Assembly: GCA_016719105.1 (NCBI GenBank)
Contig: JADKAQ010000019.1
Coordinates: forward strand, 62,001-126,000
Direction: 5' to 3'
From: Gemmatimonadota bacterium
GTDB taxonomy: Bacteria > Gemmatimonadota > Gemmatimonadetes > Gemmatimonadales > Gemmatimonadaceae
DNA length: 64,000 nt
The translations under genes were made by a program, and so were the position numbers. Below the pieces are notes generated by a model. That model did not search any database, had not been told where the DNA came from, and saw only the letters and a program-made list of their open reading frames with translations. Below are positions 16,555-25,518 of this stretch, piece after piece; position 1 is the first letter of the stretch, and every line of letters begins with the position of its first letter.

Positions 16555-18936
16555 ATGACCATCATGCGCCCCGCACTCGCCTCGTTGCTGCGTCGTACCC
16601 CCTTCGCGGCGACGTCAGCGGTCCTGTTCGTTCTTTCCGCGTGCACCACCACGACCGGGCGTACGCCCGCTCCGCTCACCACCTCGGGCAGCACGCCGAC
16701 AGCTCGAGTGGCCACGGGTGACGGCGACCGGAGCGCCGTGCGCACTCCCGATGCGCGCATGGAGCGCTTTGTCGACTCGGTCCTCGCCGGCCTCACGCTC
16801 GAGGAAAAGTTGGGACAGCTCACCCAGTACCGTGGGCAATTTGGACTCACCGGGCCGCAGACCCCCGAGGCCGGGGCGGTCGACATTCGCGCCGGACGCG
16901 TCGGCTCGTTCCTGGGCGTCGTTGGCGCCGCGGTCACCCGCGAGATGCAACGGGTGGCCGTCGAGGAATCGCGGGCGAAGATCCCGGTCCTCTTCGCCCA
17001 CGACGTCGTCCACGGCTTCCGCACCATCTTCCCCGTCCCCCTGGCCGAGGCGTCGAGTTGGGACCCGGCCGCGGTGCAGCGCGCCGCCCGCATTGCAGCT
17101 GCCGAAGGGGCGGCCAACGGCCTGCACTGGACCTTTGCGCCGATGGTCGACATCGCGCGCGATCCGCGCTGGGGGCGCGTGGTCGAGGGCTCGGGAGAAG
17201 ATCCGTATCTGGGAAGCGTGATGGCCGCCGCCCGCGTGCGCGGCTACCAGGGGAACGACCTGCGCGATTCGCTCGCCCTCATCGCCAGCGTCAAGCACTT
17301 CGTCGGCTATGGCGCCGCCGAGGGGGGGCGCGACTACAACACGACCGATATCCCGGCGCGTACGCTGCGGGAGATCTATCTCCCGCCGTTCCAGGCGGCG
17401 GTGAACGCGGGGGCGCGATCGGTGATGGCCTCGTTCAATGAGATCGACGGCGTCCCGATGCATGCGAACCGCGCGCTCATCGACGGCGTGCTGCGCGATC
17501 GCTGGGGATGGGACGGCATCCTGGTGAGCGACTACACCGGCGTGATGGAACTGCTCAACCACGGCATCGGTGGCGACACCGCCACCGTCGGACGACTGGC
17601 GCTCGACGCCGGGATCGACGTCGACATGGTGAGCAACATCTACTTCTCGTATCTCCCCGCCGAGGTGCGCGCTGGCCGACTGCCGCTGGCCGCAGTCGAC
17701 AGCGCGGTGCGCCGCGTGCTGCGCGTGAAGTACGAGATGGGGCTGTTCGCCGACCCGTACCACCACAGCAGCGAGGCGCGTGAACGGGCGCTGACCCTCT
17801 CGCCCGCCTACGTGGCCGAGGCGCGCGACATGGCCCGGCGCTCGATCGTGCTGCTCAAGAACAGCGGCGGCGCCCTCCCCTTGTCGAAGTCGTTAGGCAC
17901 GCTGGCCGTGATCGGGACACTCGCCGACGACGCACGCTCGGCCCTCGGCAACTGGGCCGCCGTGGGACGCCCGGAGGACGCCGTCACGATCCTCGCCGGC
18001 ATTCGGCAGGCGGTCGGCTCGCGCACGCGCATCCTCTACGCGCCGGGCGCCCCGGTCGACAGCGCCGACACGACTGGCTTCGCCCAGGCCGTGCGGATCG
18101 CCCGGCAGGCCGATGCCGTGGTGCTCGTGCTCGGCGAGCACCAGGACATGAGCGCCGAGGCGCGCAACCGCGCGTCGCTCGACCTGCCGGGGGTGCAGCT
18201 GCAACTGGCGCAGGCTGTGGTGGCCACCGGCAAGCCGGTGGTTGTGATCCTCGAGAACGGCCGCCCGCTGTCCATCCCCTGGCTCGCCGAGCACGTCCCC
18301 GCCATCCTCGAGACGTGGTACCTCGGCGTACAGATGGGGCCCGCCGTGGCCGACGTCCTGTTTGGCGACGCCAATCCCGGAGGCAAGCTCCCGGTGTCGT
18401 TCCCGCGCACCGTCGGACAGGTCCCCGTCTACTACAATCACAAGAACACCGGGCGTCCCCCCGACGAGCGCGAACGCTACACGTCCAAGTACCTCGACGT
18501 GCCGTGGACCCCGCAGTGGGCGTTCGGGCATGGGTTGAGCTACACGACGTTTGCCTATGAGCCCCCGACGCTCAGCGCCACGCAGCTCGCGATGGGTGAC
18601 TCCGTCGTCGTGCGTGTGGCGCTCACCAACACCGGGACACGTGCCGGCGACGAGGTGGTGCAGCTGTATGTGCGTGACGACGTCGGGAGCGTGACGCGCC
18701 CGGTGAAGATGCTGCGCGGCTTCGAACGCGTCTCGCTCACGCCGGGCGAGCGCCGCACCGTGTCGTTCACCCTGCGGCCGCGCGACCTGGCGTTCTACGA
18801 CCTGGACATGCGCCACGTGGTGGAGCCCGGGACGTTCACCGTGTACGTCGGGGGCAGCTCCGTCGACGTGCGCGAGGCGCGCTTCCGCGTGACGGGGACG
18901 ACGATGGTGGTGCCCGATCGGGGGCTGATACCATAG
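16555..18936 (+). CDS. GH3 family beta-glucosidase lipoprotein
   Basis: This is about 793 residues from the ATG at 16555; an ATG at 16564 or a GTG at 16507 are alternatives. The N-terminus has a lipoprotein signal with lipobox LSAC, so the enzyme is probably anchored in the envelope. The GH3 TIM-barrel contains LTLEEKLGQLTQYRG, VLFAHDVVHGFRTIFP, FAPMVDIARDPRWGRVVEG, VKHFVGYGAAEGGRDYN and the nucleophile Asp in ILVSDYTGVMEL (about residue 326). The second alpha/beta domain and a C-terminal fibronectin-III-like domain (VRVALTNTGTRAGDEVVQLYV) follow. It hydrolyses beta-linked glucose or xylose from oligosaccharides. It stands alone on its strand with no neighbouring sugar transporter. Confidence 0.93.
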   Translation: MTIMRPALASLLRRTPFAATSAVLFVLSACTTTTGRTPAPLTTSGSTPTARVATGDGDRSAVRTPDARMERFVDSVLAGLTLEEKLGQLTQYRGQFGLTGPQTPEAGAVDIRAGRVGSFLGVVGAAVTREMQRVAVEESRAKIPVLFAHDVVHGFRTIFPVPLAEASSWDPAAVQRAARIAAAEGAANGLHWTFAPMVDIARDPRWGRVVEGSGEDPYLGSVMAAARVRGYQGNDLRDSLALIASVKHFVGYGAAEGGRDYNTTDIPARTLREIYLPPFQAAVNAGARSVMASFNEIDGVPMHANRALIDGVLRDRWGWDGILVSDYTGVMELLNHGIGGDTATVGRLALDAGIDVDMVSNIYFSYLPAEVRAGRLPLAAVDSAVRRVLRVKYEMGLFADPYHHSSEARERALTLSPAYVAEARDMARRSIVLLKNSGGALPLSKSLGTLAVIGTLADDARSALGNWAAVGRPEDAVTILAGIRQAVGSRTRILYAPGAPVDSADTTGFAQAVRIARQADAVVLVLGEHQDMSAEARNRASLDLPGVQLQLAQAVVATGKPVVVILENGRPLSIPWLAEHVPAILETWYLGVQMGPAVADVLFGDANPGGKLPVSFPRTVGQVPVYYNHKNTGRPPDERERYTSKYLDVPWTPQWAFGHGLSYTTFAYEPPTLSATQLAMGDSVVVRVALTNTGTRAGDEVVQLYVRDDVGSVTRPVKMLRGFERVSLTPGERRTVSFTLRPRDLAFYDLDMRHVVEPGTFTVYVGGSSVDVREARFRVTGTTMVVPDRGLIP

Positions 18937-18972
18937 AGGAAGGTCGCTGCTGCCCTGCACGGGCCTATACCA

Positions 18973-19230
18973 TCACGTCGCATCCCGCCACGCCAACGCC
19001 ACCAACGGCGACACAACGAGAAACTGCACGACCGTGAACGCCGACTCCAGCAACAGGAGGGAGGAAACCGACGTCATGCGGTACTTCGCCGCCACCGGCA
19101 GCGTCGTGAACGTCCATGCCAGCACGCCTAACACCAGGGCAAAGCCCGCCGCCCCCTGCAACCACGCCTCGCGATTCGTGCTGAACACTCGCGGATAGAG
19201 CCAAGCGAAGATCAGCGCCTGCACGATCAT
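18973..19230 (-). CDS. hypothetical membrane protein, possibly N-terminally truncated
   Basis: This is about 85 residues from the ATG at 19230 (MIVQALIFAWLYPRVFS). It has three hydrophobic segments: the start, GAAGFALVLGVLAWTFTTL and SLLLLESAFTVVQFLVVSPLV. The pattern (ALIFAWLYPR, then a Trp-containing helix and a late VVQF helix) resembles small four-helix proteins of about 145 residues, suggesting that the first helix is missing. Upstream in-frame sequence does not look like protein. I cannot name a family with confidence. Confidence 0.45.
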   Translation of the reverse strand: MIVQALIFAWLYPRVFSTNREAWLQGAAGFALVLGVLAWTFTTLPVAAKYRMTSVSSLLLLESAFTVVQFLVVSPLVALAWRDAT

Positions 19231-19370
19231 CGTGACGAGCCCCAGGGGGTGGGAGCCGGTGCGGCGGGTAACGTAGCAGACGGGAGGACACGTGCGCACC
19301 ACTGGAACTTCACCCCCCTCCGCGGTCTTGCCTCCGACATGGCACGCGCTGGTCTCTCCCCTCTCCGCCG

Positions 19371-20116
19371 ATGTCGCCCTCCACCCCCTCCGCCGCCACG
19401 ACCGCACCACGATTCAACCGCTGGCTGATCGTCGCCGCGGCCGCCCTCGTTGGCGTGCTCCTGGTCGTCTCGGCCAGCGCGCAGCTCCCCTCATCCCGCG
19501 ATTCTCGACCTACGTCGCCTCGCTCGGCCCTGCCGGCCCAGCGGTCTTCGTCGTCGGCTACGCACTCGCGACCGTGGGCTTCATCCCCGGCTCGCTCCTC
19601 ACGCTCTCCGCCGGCGCGATCTTCGGCCTCGGCTGGGGGGTCGTGCTGGTCTTCATCGCCGCCACACTCGGCTCCACGCTCGCCTTCCTCATCGCGCGCT
19701 ATGGCGCCCGCCAGGCCATCGCCCGGCGCGTCGACAGCAATCCGCAGTTTGCCGCCGTCAACAGGGCCATTGCCGCCCAGGGACGCCGCATCGTCTTCCT
19801 CCTGCGCCTCTCCCCGGCCTTCCCCTTCTCGCTCCTCAACTACGCGCTCGGCCTCACCACCGTCTCGCTGCGCGACTATGTCCTCGCGGGCATCGGCATG
19901 CTCCCGGGGACCGTCCTCTACGTCTACTACGGCAAGCTCGCCGGCGACGTCGCCTCGCTCGCTTCAGGGGCGGCACCGGCGCGCGGCACCGGCTACTACG
20001 CGGTGCTCGGGCTCGGCCTGCTCGCCACCATCGCCGTCACCACCATCGTGACGCGCACGGCGCGCCGCGCCCTTCGCGACGCCACCGCAGCAGCGGCGCC
20101 GGACGAGGAGACCTAA
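19371..20116 (+). pseudogene. TVP38/TMEM64 (DedA-like) membrane protein with one frameshift
   Basis: The start ATG at 19371 gives MSPSTPSAATTAPRFNRWL and a first membrane helix. The frame is then lost at the C run 19487-19490 and the protein continues in another frame as LIPRFSTYVASLGPAGPAVF to the stop at 20116. Adding one C restores a 248-residue TVP38 protein. Core motifs are intact: GFIPGSLLTLSAGAIFGL, ATLGSTLAFLIARYGAR, and LRLSPAFPFSLLNYALGLT. The family (SNARE-associated/VTT domain) is linked to lipid scrambling or membrane homeostasis. It converges with the MerA-like gene, a pairing seen repeatedly in other bacteria, and shares with it a bidirectional terminator. A sequencing error is the likeliest cause of the frameshift. 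Confidence 0.8.
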
Positions 20117-20137
20117 CGACGCACGCGATGGACAAAC

Positions 20138-20178
20138 AAAAGGCGCCGCGTCCCGACCATTGGGACGCGGCGCCTTTT
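20138..20178. terminator. bidirectional intrinsic terminator
   Basis: A perfect 17-bp stem (arms 20138-20154 and 20162-20178, loop of 7) begins AAAAGGCGCC and ends GGCGCCTTTT. The A run on one side and the T run on the other let it work in both directions. It lies exactly between the converging TVP38 gene (stop 20116) and the MerA-like gene (stop 20189). Confidence 0.93.
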
Positions 20179-20188
20179 GCTGGGTCGG

Positions 20189-21748
20189 TCAGCGAAAGAG
20201 CCGGAACCAAGTGGCAAACAGTGCCTTCGCACTCGACGTCAGCTTCCGCCGCCGCCACGTATCGGCCGCACGCCGAAAGACGTCGGACTGCGTGGGATAT
20301 GCATGGATGGTTGCCCCCACCTTGCCGAGCCCGAGCCCGTGCGTGATGGCGACCCCCAGCTCGCCAATCATTTCCCCCGCATGCGCCGCGACCAACGTCG
20401 CCCCCACGATGCGATCGGTGCCGCTGGCCAGGTACACCTTGAGGAAGCCCGCATCATCCCCCTCCAGCACCGAGCGATCGTTCGCCGTCAGGTCCACGCG
20501 CAGCACCTCGACCGCCTGGCCCCGTGCCTGCGACTCGTCAGGCGTCGCCCCCACGTGCGCCACCTCGGGCGACGTGTAGGTCACGCGCGGCACCACCAGG
20601 TCGCGATTGCCCCCGCCACCCATGCCGAAGAAGAGCGCATTGGCCACCGCCCGCCGCGCCTGCGCATCGGCCACGTGCGTGAACTGCAGCGCCGAGGCCA
20701 CGTCGCCGATCGCGTAGATGCGTCGGTTGCTCGTCTGGTAGCGGTCGTTGACCGTCACGCCGGCGCGCGTCGTCGCCACTCCTGCCGCCTCGAGCCCCAG
20801 CCGCTCCACGTTCGGAGTGCGACCGGTGGCGACGAGCAGGCGATCGGCGTGCAGCACCGAGCTGCCATGCTCCCCCGCCAGCTCCACCGCGAATGTCCCC
20901 TCCGCATGCCCCACACTGGCGATGCGCGCGCCGTTCACCACCCGCACACCGTCAGCCGCAAGCGAGCGGGCGACGATCGCGGCCGCGTCGGCATCCTCGC
21001 GCGGCAGCACGCGGGAGTCGGCATGCACGAGCGTGACCTCGGTCCCGAAGCGCGCAAACGACTGCGCCAGCTCGGTGCCGATGGGGCCACCGCCAATCAC
21101 CACCAGCCGCTCGGGACGTTCGGTGAGGGAGAAGATCGACTCGTTGGTGTCGTACGGTGTGTCCGACAACCCGGGAATGGGGGGGCGCGCCGCGCGCGCC
21201 CCGGTGGCGATGATCGCCCGCCGAAAGCGGAGCGTCGCGCCACCGACCATGAGCGTGTCGGCGCCGGTAAATGCCCCTTCGCCAATGAAGACATCGACAC
21301 CGAGTCCGGCAAAGCGCGCGACGCTGTCCACGTCCGAGAGATGGGCCCGCAGCGTGCGCATGCGGGCCATCACCGCTCCGTAGTCGCCGTCACCTGCAAC
21401 GGCCGGCCCCCCGAAGTCGCGGGCCGCCGTGCGCGCATCATGCCACGCCCGCGCCGCGCGGATGACCGCCTTGGACGGCACGCAGCCGAAGTTGAGGCAG
21501 TCGCCGCCAAACATGTGACGCTCGACGAGCGCAACGCGTGCGCCCAGCCCGGCCGCGATCGCTGCCGACACCAGCCCCGCCGTCCCCGCCCCGACCACTA
21601 CCAGGTGATATCGGTCCTTGGGGGTGGGGTTATTCCACCCACTGGGGGCGACGTTGCGCAGCAGCTCGGCGTTGGCGCCGTCATACGGAGAGAGCTCCAC
21701 GGGAGACGGCCAGTCGACCGGTCGCGTCTCGTGAGAATTGGCAGGCAT
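20189..21748 (-). CDS. MerA-like FAD-dependent pyridine nucleotide-disulfide oxidoreductase
   Basis: This is 519 residues from the ATG at 21748 (MPANSHETRPVDW); a TTG at 21787 would extend it. It is a class-I disulfide oxidoreductase. The FAD GxGxxG is in LVVVGAGTAGLVSAAIAAG, the redox pair in GGDCLNFGCVPSKA, the NAD site in LVVIGGGPIGTELAQSFARF, the second FAD site in RIYAIGDVASALQFTHVADA, and the dimerisation domain starts at RVTYTSPEVAHVG. It lacks the N-terminal HMA domain and the C-terminal cysteine pair of true mercuric reductase, so mercury reduction is unlikely. Such mercuric reductase-like proteins commonly neighbour TVP38 and DUF547 genes, as here. A thiol or quinone redox role is inferred. 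Confidence 0.88.
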   Translation of the reverse strand: MPANSHETRPVDWPSPVELSPYDGANAELLRNVAPSGWNNPTPKDRYHLVVVGAGTAGLVSAAIAAGLGARVALVERHMFGGDCLNFGCVPSKAVIRAARAWHDARTAARDFGGPAVAGDGDYGAVMARMRTLRAHLSDVDSVARFAGLGVDVFIGEGAFTGADTLMVGGATLRFRRAIIATGARAARPPIPGLSDTPYDTNESIFSLTERPERLVVIGGGPIGTELAQSFARFGTEVTLVHADSRVLPREDADAAAIVARSLAADGVRVVNGARIASVGHAEGTFAVELAGEHGSSVLHADRLLVATGRTPNVERLGLEAAGVATTRAGVTVNDRYQTSNRRIYAIGDVASALQFTHVADAQARRAVANALFFGMGGGGNRDLVVPRVTYTSPEVAHVGATPDESQARGQAVEVLRVDLTANDRSVLEGDDAGFLKVYLASGTDRIVGATLVAAHAGEMIGELGVAITHGLGLGKVGATIHAYPTQSDVFRRAADTWRRRKLTSSAKALFATWFRLFR

Positions 21749-21861
21749 TGAATGGCTTCCAGGTAGTCGGTCGTCGTCGAGCGTCAAGTCGACCCGGCGG
21801 CCGGGAGTTCCACGTTCGCCATACGGAACTTCCTGCGCGACTGGCGTCTTTCAGCGTCCAG

Positions 21862-22680
21862 ATGCCCATCGCCCGCGTCTCCCGTCTTCGTACCGCGCTC
21901 ACCACCGCGCTCGCGCTCGTGGCCGTGCTCGCCGCGGCACCGCTCGCCGCCCCGCTCCGGGCGCAGGGGCTACCACCGCAACTGCACGCGCCTTTCGATT
22001 CGCTGCTGCGCCAGCACGTGCGCGACGGCCTCGTGGACTACGACGCCATGGCGCGCGCGCCGCAGTTTGCCGCCTACCTCGGCACGCTCGCGCGCACCAG
22101 GTCCGACGGTTGGCCGCGCGCCGAGCGCCTCGCCTTGCTCATCAACGCCTACAATGCCTACACCATCGCCCAGGTCAACGCGCATAACGAGCGTCGCTCC
22201 ATCCGCAACATCAACAAGTCGTTTGGTGTCGTGGGGAGCGGTGCGTGGGGCGAGAAAATGGCCACCATTGGCGGTGTGACGCTCACTCTCGACGAGATTG
22301 AACACGAACGGATTCGCCCGGTCTTCAAGGAGCCACGCATCCACTTCGCCCTCGTCTGCGCCGCCCGGGGCTGTCCCCCGCTGCGCGCCGAGGCATATCG
22401 CGGCGACGTCCTGGACCAACAGCTCACCGACCAGGCGCAGCGCTTCCTGCTGCGCTCCCCTACGAAGAACCGTGTCGACGTCGCCGCAGCGACCGTCTAC
22501 CTGAGCCCGATCTTCAAGTGGTACGGCGGCGACTTCGGGAAGGACGAAGGCGCGCGTCTGCGCTACATCGGCTCGTTCTTCCCCGACGGCGCGGAGGCAC
22601 GACTCCTCGCCACCGGTCGGGCGCGCATTCGGTGGACCGACTACGACTGGAGCCTCAACATCCTCGGCAAGGCACACTGA
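21862..22680 (+). CDS. exported DUF547 protein
   Basis: This 272-residue protein starts at the ATG at 21862 (MPIARVSRLRTALTTALALV) with a signal peptide ending near LRAQG. The DUF547 core is clear: LVDYDAMARAPQFAAYLGTL, RLALLINAYNAYTIAQV, SIRNINKSFGVVGSGAW, LTLDEIEHERIRPVF, HFALVCAARGCPPLRAEAY, and FKWYGGDFG. The conserved HFALVCAS-type Cys-x5-Cys pair is present as CAARGC. The biochemical function of the family is unknown; the fold is related to papain-like transglutaminases. It is transcribed divergently from the MerA-like gene (113 bases apart) and converges with the FAD oxidoreductase gene, consistent with a shared locus. Confidence 0.9.
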   Translation: MPIARVSRLRTALTTALALVAVLAAAPLAAPLRAQGLPPQLHAPFDSLLRQHVRDGLVDYDAMARAPQFAAYLGTLARTRSDGWPRAERLALLINAYNAYTIAQVNAHNERRSIRNINKSFGVVGSGAWGEKMATIGGVTLTLDEIEHERIRPVFKEPRIHFALVCAARGCPPLRAEAYRGDVLDQQLTDQAQRFLLRSPTKNRVDVAAATVYLSPIFKWYGGDFGKDEGARLRYIGSFFPDGAEARLLATGRARIRWTDYDWSLNILGKAH

Positions 22681-22721
22681 TCGCGAGCGAGTCCAACGAC
22701 GCCGGGAGGGCGGCGTCAGGC

Positions 22722-23959
22722 TCACGGTGAGTGGCGCACGCCGACAGGCGGCGCGAACCGTCGCATGAAGCGACGATCGAGCCAGTCCTTCCACCGCATC
22801 GCCCACCGTCCCTGGGCCACCAGTCCCCCCCACGAGGCCAGCGCCGTTCCATCCCCTGCGTTGGCCAGCGCCAGGAACCGCTGCTGCGGGCGATAGGCGT
22901 CCGGGCGCGCCCCATCACCGAGTGCGTGGGCCAGCGCGAGCACCAGCCGCGGCCCCATGCGCACGGCGTACACCCCCGCCTTGGGCGTGTCGGGCCACGA
23001 CGCGAGCGACGCCGAGTCGCCAGCCGCAAAGACGCGGGGATCGCCGACCGACTGCAGCCGGTCGTCCACCAGCAGGAAGCCGCGCGCATCAACCGGCAAC
23101 CCGCTCGCGGCCAGCCACGGCGCCGCTTCTCCCCCCGTGGCCCACACCACCAGGTCGGCCCGACGCCGCTGCAGCTCGCCGGCATGCTGCAGCGTGATGC
23201 GTCCGGCATCGAGCTGCACCGGCGCCGTCGCCAGCCGCAACTCGATCCCACGCGCTTCGCACACGCGCTGGAGTCGCTGCGACACCGCGGATGACGGTCG
23301 CTGGCGAGCACGGTGTCGCGCGAGACGAGGGCGACGCGCACGGACTGGCCGCCCCCCGCGCCTTCAAGCGTGCCTGCAGGCGCGCCGCGCGGCGCGACTC
23401 CGTTGGCCCGCGTCCGGATGGCGAGCGCCAACTCGACCCCCGCCATCCCGCCGCCGACCACCACCACCTCTCCGCCCCCGCTGCGCGCGAGGGCATCGAG
23501 CCGCTCACCGATGGTACGGATCGCCGCCAGCGGCTTCACCGCGACCGCATGCTCGGCCACACCAGGGATGGCCTTCCCACTCACCTGCGAGCCGACGGCA
23601 ATGGAGCAGACGTCGTACGGCACGGTGCTGCCATCGGCAAGCGTGAGCGTACGAGCGCGCGGGTCAATGCCTGTCACGTGCGCAGGTAGCAGCGTACCGC
23701 CAGCTGCACGTACCGCCGCCGCGACGTCGATCGACAGTTCGTCGATCGTGTACTGCCCGGCGAGCCATCCGGGGACCATTCCGCTGTAGACGTGGCGCGC
23801 CTCGCCCGTGCACACCACCAGGTCGCACGCGGGGAGCCGTCCCTGGCGCGCCGCTTCGAGCACGAACAGGTGCGAGTGCCCGAGTCCCGCGAGGACGAGG
23901 CGAGGGCGCGCAGCGGCATCGGGGAGCGGTTGCACCAGCTCGCCGGAACGTTCGGTCAC
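22722..23959 (-). pseudogene. SelD-associated-type FAD/NAD(P) oxidoreductase with one frameshift
   Basis: Translation starts at GTG 23959, which overlaps the anti-sigma stop (GTGA). The first part reads RLVLAGLGHSHLFVLEAAR, VYSGMVPGWLAGQYTIDELS and EVVVVGGGMAGVELALAIR. At about 23286-23291 the frame changes and the protein continues as SQRLQRVCEARGIELRLATA, then ADLVVWATGGEAAPWL and DPRVFAAGDSASL. One added base restores about 412 residues. It resembles the NDH-2-like flavoprotein domain fused to selenophosphate synthetase in some bacteria (GHSH, YSGM.PG...G.Y). It probably oxidises NAD(P)H. It forms an operon with the sigma factor and anti-sigma factor. The break is more likely an error than ancient decay because both halves are well conserved. 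Confidence 0.78.
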
Positions 23960-24204
23960 GTGGGCTGGAACCCTTCGGCCTGCAGGACTGACCTGACCTT
24001 CGCCGCCAGTCCGTCGGTGTCGACCGGCTCGCGTCGCACCTGTGCGACCGCGCGCAGGAACGCACGCTCGAACTCGGCGTGCGGATGGCAGCGCCCGCAC
24101 ATGGCCAGGTGCGCCTCGATCGCCTGCATGCGCTCAGGGGTCAGCTCGCCATCCAGGTAGTCCCAGAGTTGGCGCATCACTTCGTCGCAGTTGATCATCG
24201 GCAT
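23956..24204 (-). CDS. zinc-finger anti-sigma factor (zf-HC2)
   Basis: This is an 82-residue cytoplasmic protein from the ATG at 24204. It carries the ZAS/zf-HC2 arrangement: NCDEVMRQLWDYLDGELTP at the start, then AIEAHLAMCGRCHPHAEFER with the H-x3-C-x2-C zinc site. There is no membrane segment, so it is a soluble anti-sigma factor of the RsrA or ChrR type. The zinc-bound thiols could sense redox state. Its ATG overlaps the sigma-factor stop by one base and its stop overlaps the FAD oxidoreductase GTG. The three genes are therefore one translationally coupled unit, and the oxidoreductase is a candidate regulon member. Confidence 0.9.
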   Translation of the reverse strand: MPMINCDEVMRQLWDYLDGELTPERMQAIEAHLAMCGRCHPHAEFERAFLRAVAQVRREPVDTDGLAAKVRSVLQAEGFQPT

Positions 24205-24815
24205 CACGTGGAACGACTCCGTGGTTCACCGCTCACCGCGGTTACTCTCGCCGCGCCCAGTCCGGCGTCGCGCGCGTGAGTGATGAGCTTCTCCTGCAGA
24301 ATGCGGCGCGCGCGAAAGAGACGGGAACGGACCGTCCCGATCGGCACGCCAAGGATTTGCGACACGGTGTCGTACGTCTGGTCGTGTACGTCCACCATCA
24401 GCGCCACCTCGCGGTACGGCAGCGGGAGCTCGGCGATCGCCGACTCGATCGCTTCGATCACCTCGGTGCGCTCGAACATGTGTTGCAGGTTCGACTCCCT
24501 TACCGAGGTATGCAGCGCCGCCGCGGCAAGTGCCTCGAGTTCGGGATCATCCACTGCCAGCGCACGCTCGTCGCGGCGCCTGGTGCGCAGGAACTGGTTG
24601 CGGCAAATCGTGAACAGCCACGCGCGACATTCCGACCCATCGAGATACTGGTGCCAGGCGCGGTAAGCGTTCAGGAAGGTGTCCTGCACCAGGTCGTCGG
24701 CCTCGCTCTGGTTGCGGGTGAGCGAGAGGGCGTAGCGCGCAACGTCTGGCAGGCATACCAAGGCCTCACGCTCGAAGCGTGCGTCCTTTCCGGCAGTGAG
24801 TGGGGGCGTGCTCAT
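24204..24815 (-). CDS. ECF RNA polymerase sigma factor
   Basis: This is 203 residues from the ATG at 24815 (MSTPPLTAGKDARFERE); a GTG at 24860 would add 15 residues. Region 2 is RYALSLTRNQSEADDLVQ, then DTFLNAYRAWHQYL and RAWLFTICRNQFLR. Region 4 is ELPLPYREVALMVDVHDQ, TYDTVSQILGVPIGTVRSR and LFRARRILQEKL. It directs RNA polymerase to a stress or nutrient regulon and is held by the zinc-finger protein encoded immediately downstream. It sits 90 bases downstream of the CDP-alcohol phosphatidyltransferase stop, on the same strand as the transporter operon, so read-through from that operon is possible. Confidence 0.92.
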   Translation of the reverse strand: MSTPPLTAGKDARFEREALVCLPDVARYALSLTRNQSEADDLVQDTFLNAYRAWHQYLDGSECRAWLFTICRNQFLRTRRRDERALAVDDPELEALAAAALHTSVRESNLQHMFERTEVIEAIESAIAELPLPYREVALMVDVHDQTYDTVSQILGVPIGTVRSRLFRARRILQEKLITHARDAGLGAARVTAVSGEPRSRST

Positions 24816-24906
24816 GACGACGAGGTTAGACCGGCCCCCGCCAAAGAGTTCCATCTGCACAGACGGAACCCGTCACCCCATCCGGCGCACCCCGAGCCTT
24901 GTGTGC

Positions 24907-25518
24907 TCATCGCAGGTGACGCCTCCCCCACCACAGCCGCTGCACCACGTTGAGCAACACCAGCCCCCCCATCACCACGAACCCCTCGGCCCGCCAGGCT
25001 GGCCAGGCAATGAAGGCGGCGTACAGCACGAGCGTCTCCGTCCCCGCCACGATCCCCGGTGGCATCGTCACCGTCGTGAGCTCACCCGTCTTCGACGCCC
25101 CCGCGTCGCGGCGTTCGAGGATCGCCGCCAGGTACATCCACGACGCCGCATTCACGAAGAAGGTGGCGAGGAGGAAGGCGCCGGCCATCGCCGTGCGGAG
25201 CTCGGCAGCTGCAACGACCATGGCCATCGGCACGATCGCGTAGACGACGAAGTCGAGGACGATGTCCGTGTAGCCCCCGAAGTCCGACTGTGTCTCCTGC
25301 ACGCGCGCCAGGGTGCCGTCCAGTCCATCCAGCGCGCGGTTGGTTATCCACAGCCCCAACGCCAGCGCGTTGGCGCCCTGCACGATCGCCCATGCCGTCG
25401 CCACCCCGGCGATGAGTGCGGCGAGCGTCACCATCATCGGCGTCACCCCTCGCCCGAGCGCACGGGCGAGCGGTGCGAACCACCGGTCCTTGAGCCGACG
25501 CAACAAGTCGTCAAACAT
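24907..25518 (-). CDS. CDP-alcohol phosphatidyltransferase (YnjF-like)
   Basis: This 203-residue integral membrane enzyme starts MFDDLLRRLKDRWFAPLARA. The catalytic CDP-alcohol phosphotransferase motif D-G-x2-A-R-x8-G-x3-D-x3-D is complete, beginning LDGLDGTLARV with the two last Asp in GYTDIVLDF. About five to six membrane helices follow the usual family layout. The enzyme joins a CDP-activated lipid or polyol to an alcohol; donor and acceptor cannot be read from sequence. Its start overlaps the end of the ABC ATPase gene by eight bases. This matches E. coli, where ynjF follows the ynjBCD transporter genes, so I infer it modifies the imported compound or a lipid made from it. Confidence 0.88.
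   Translation of the reverse strand: MFDDLLRRLKDRWFAPLARALGRGVTPMMVTLAALIAGVATAWAIVQGANALALGLWITNRALDGLDGTLARVQETQSDFGGYTDIVLDFVVYAIVPMAMVVAAAELRTAMAGAFLLATFFVNAASWMYLAAILERRDAGASKTGELTTVTMPPGIVAGTETLVLYAAFIAWPAWRAEGFVVMGGLVLLNVVQRLWWGRRHLR

Noticed and set aside
20189..21748. Mercury resistance operon
   Set aside because: No merR, merT, merP or HMA domain is present and the oxidoreductase lacks the C-terminal cysteines.
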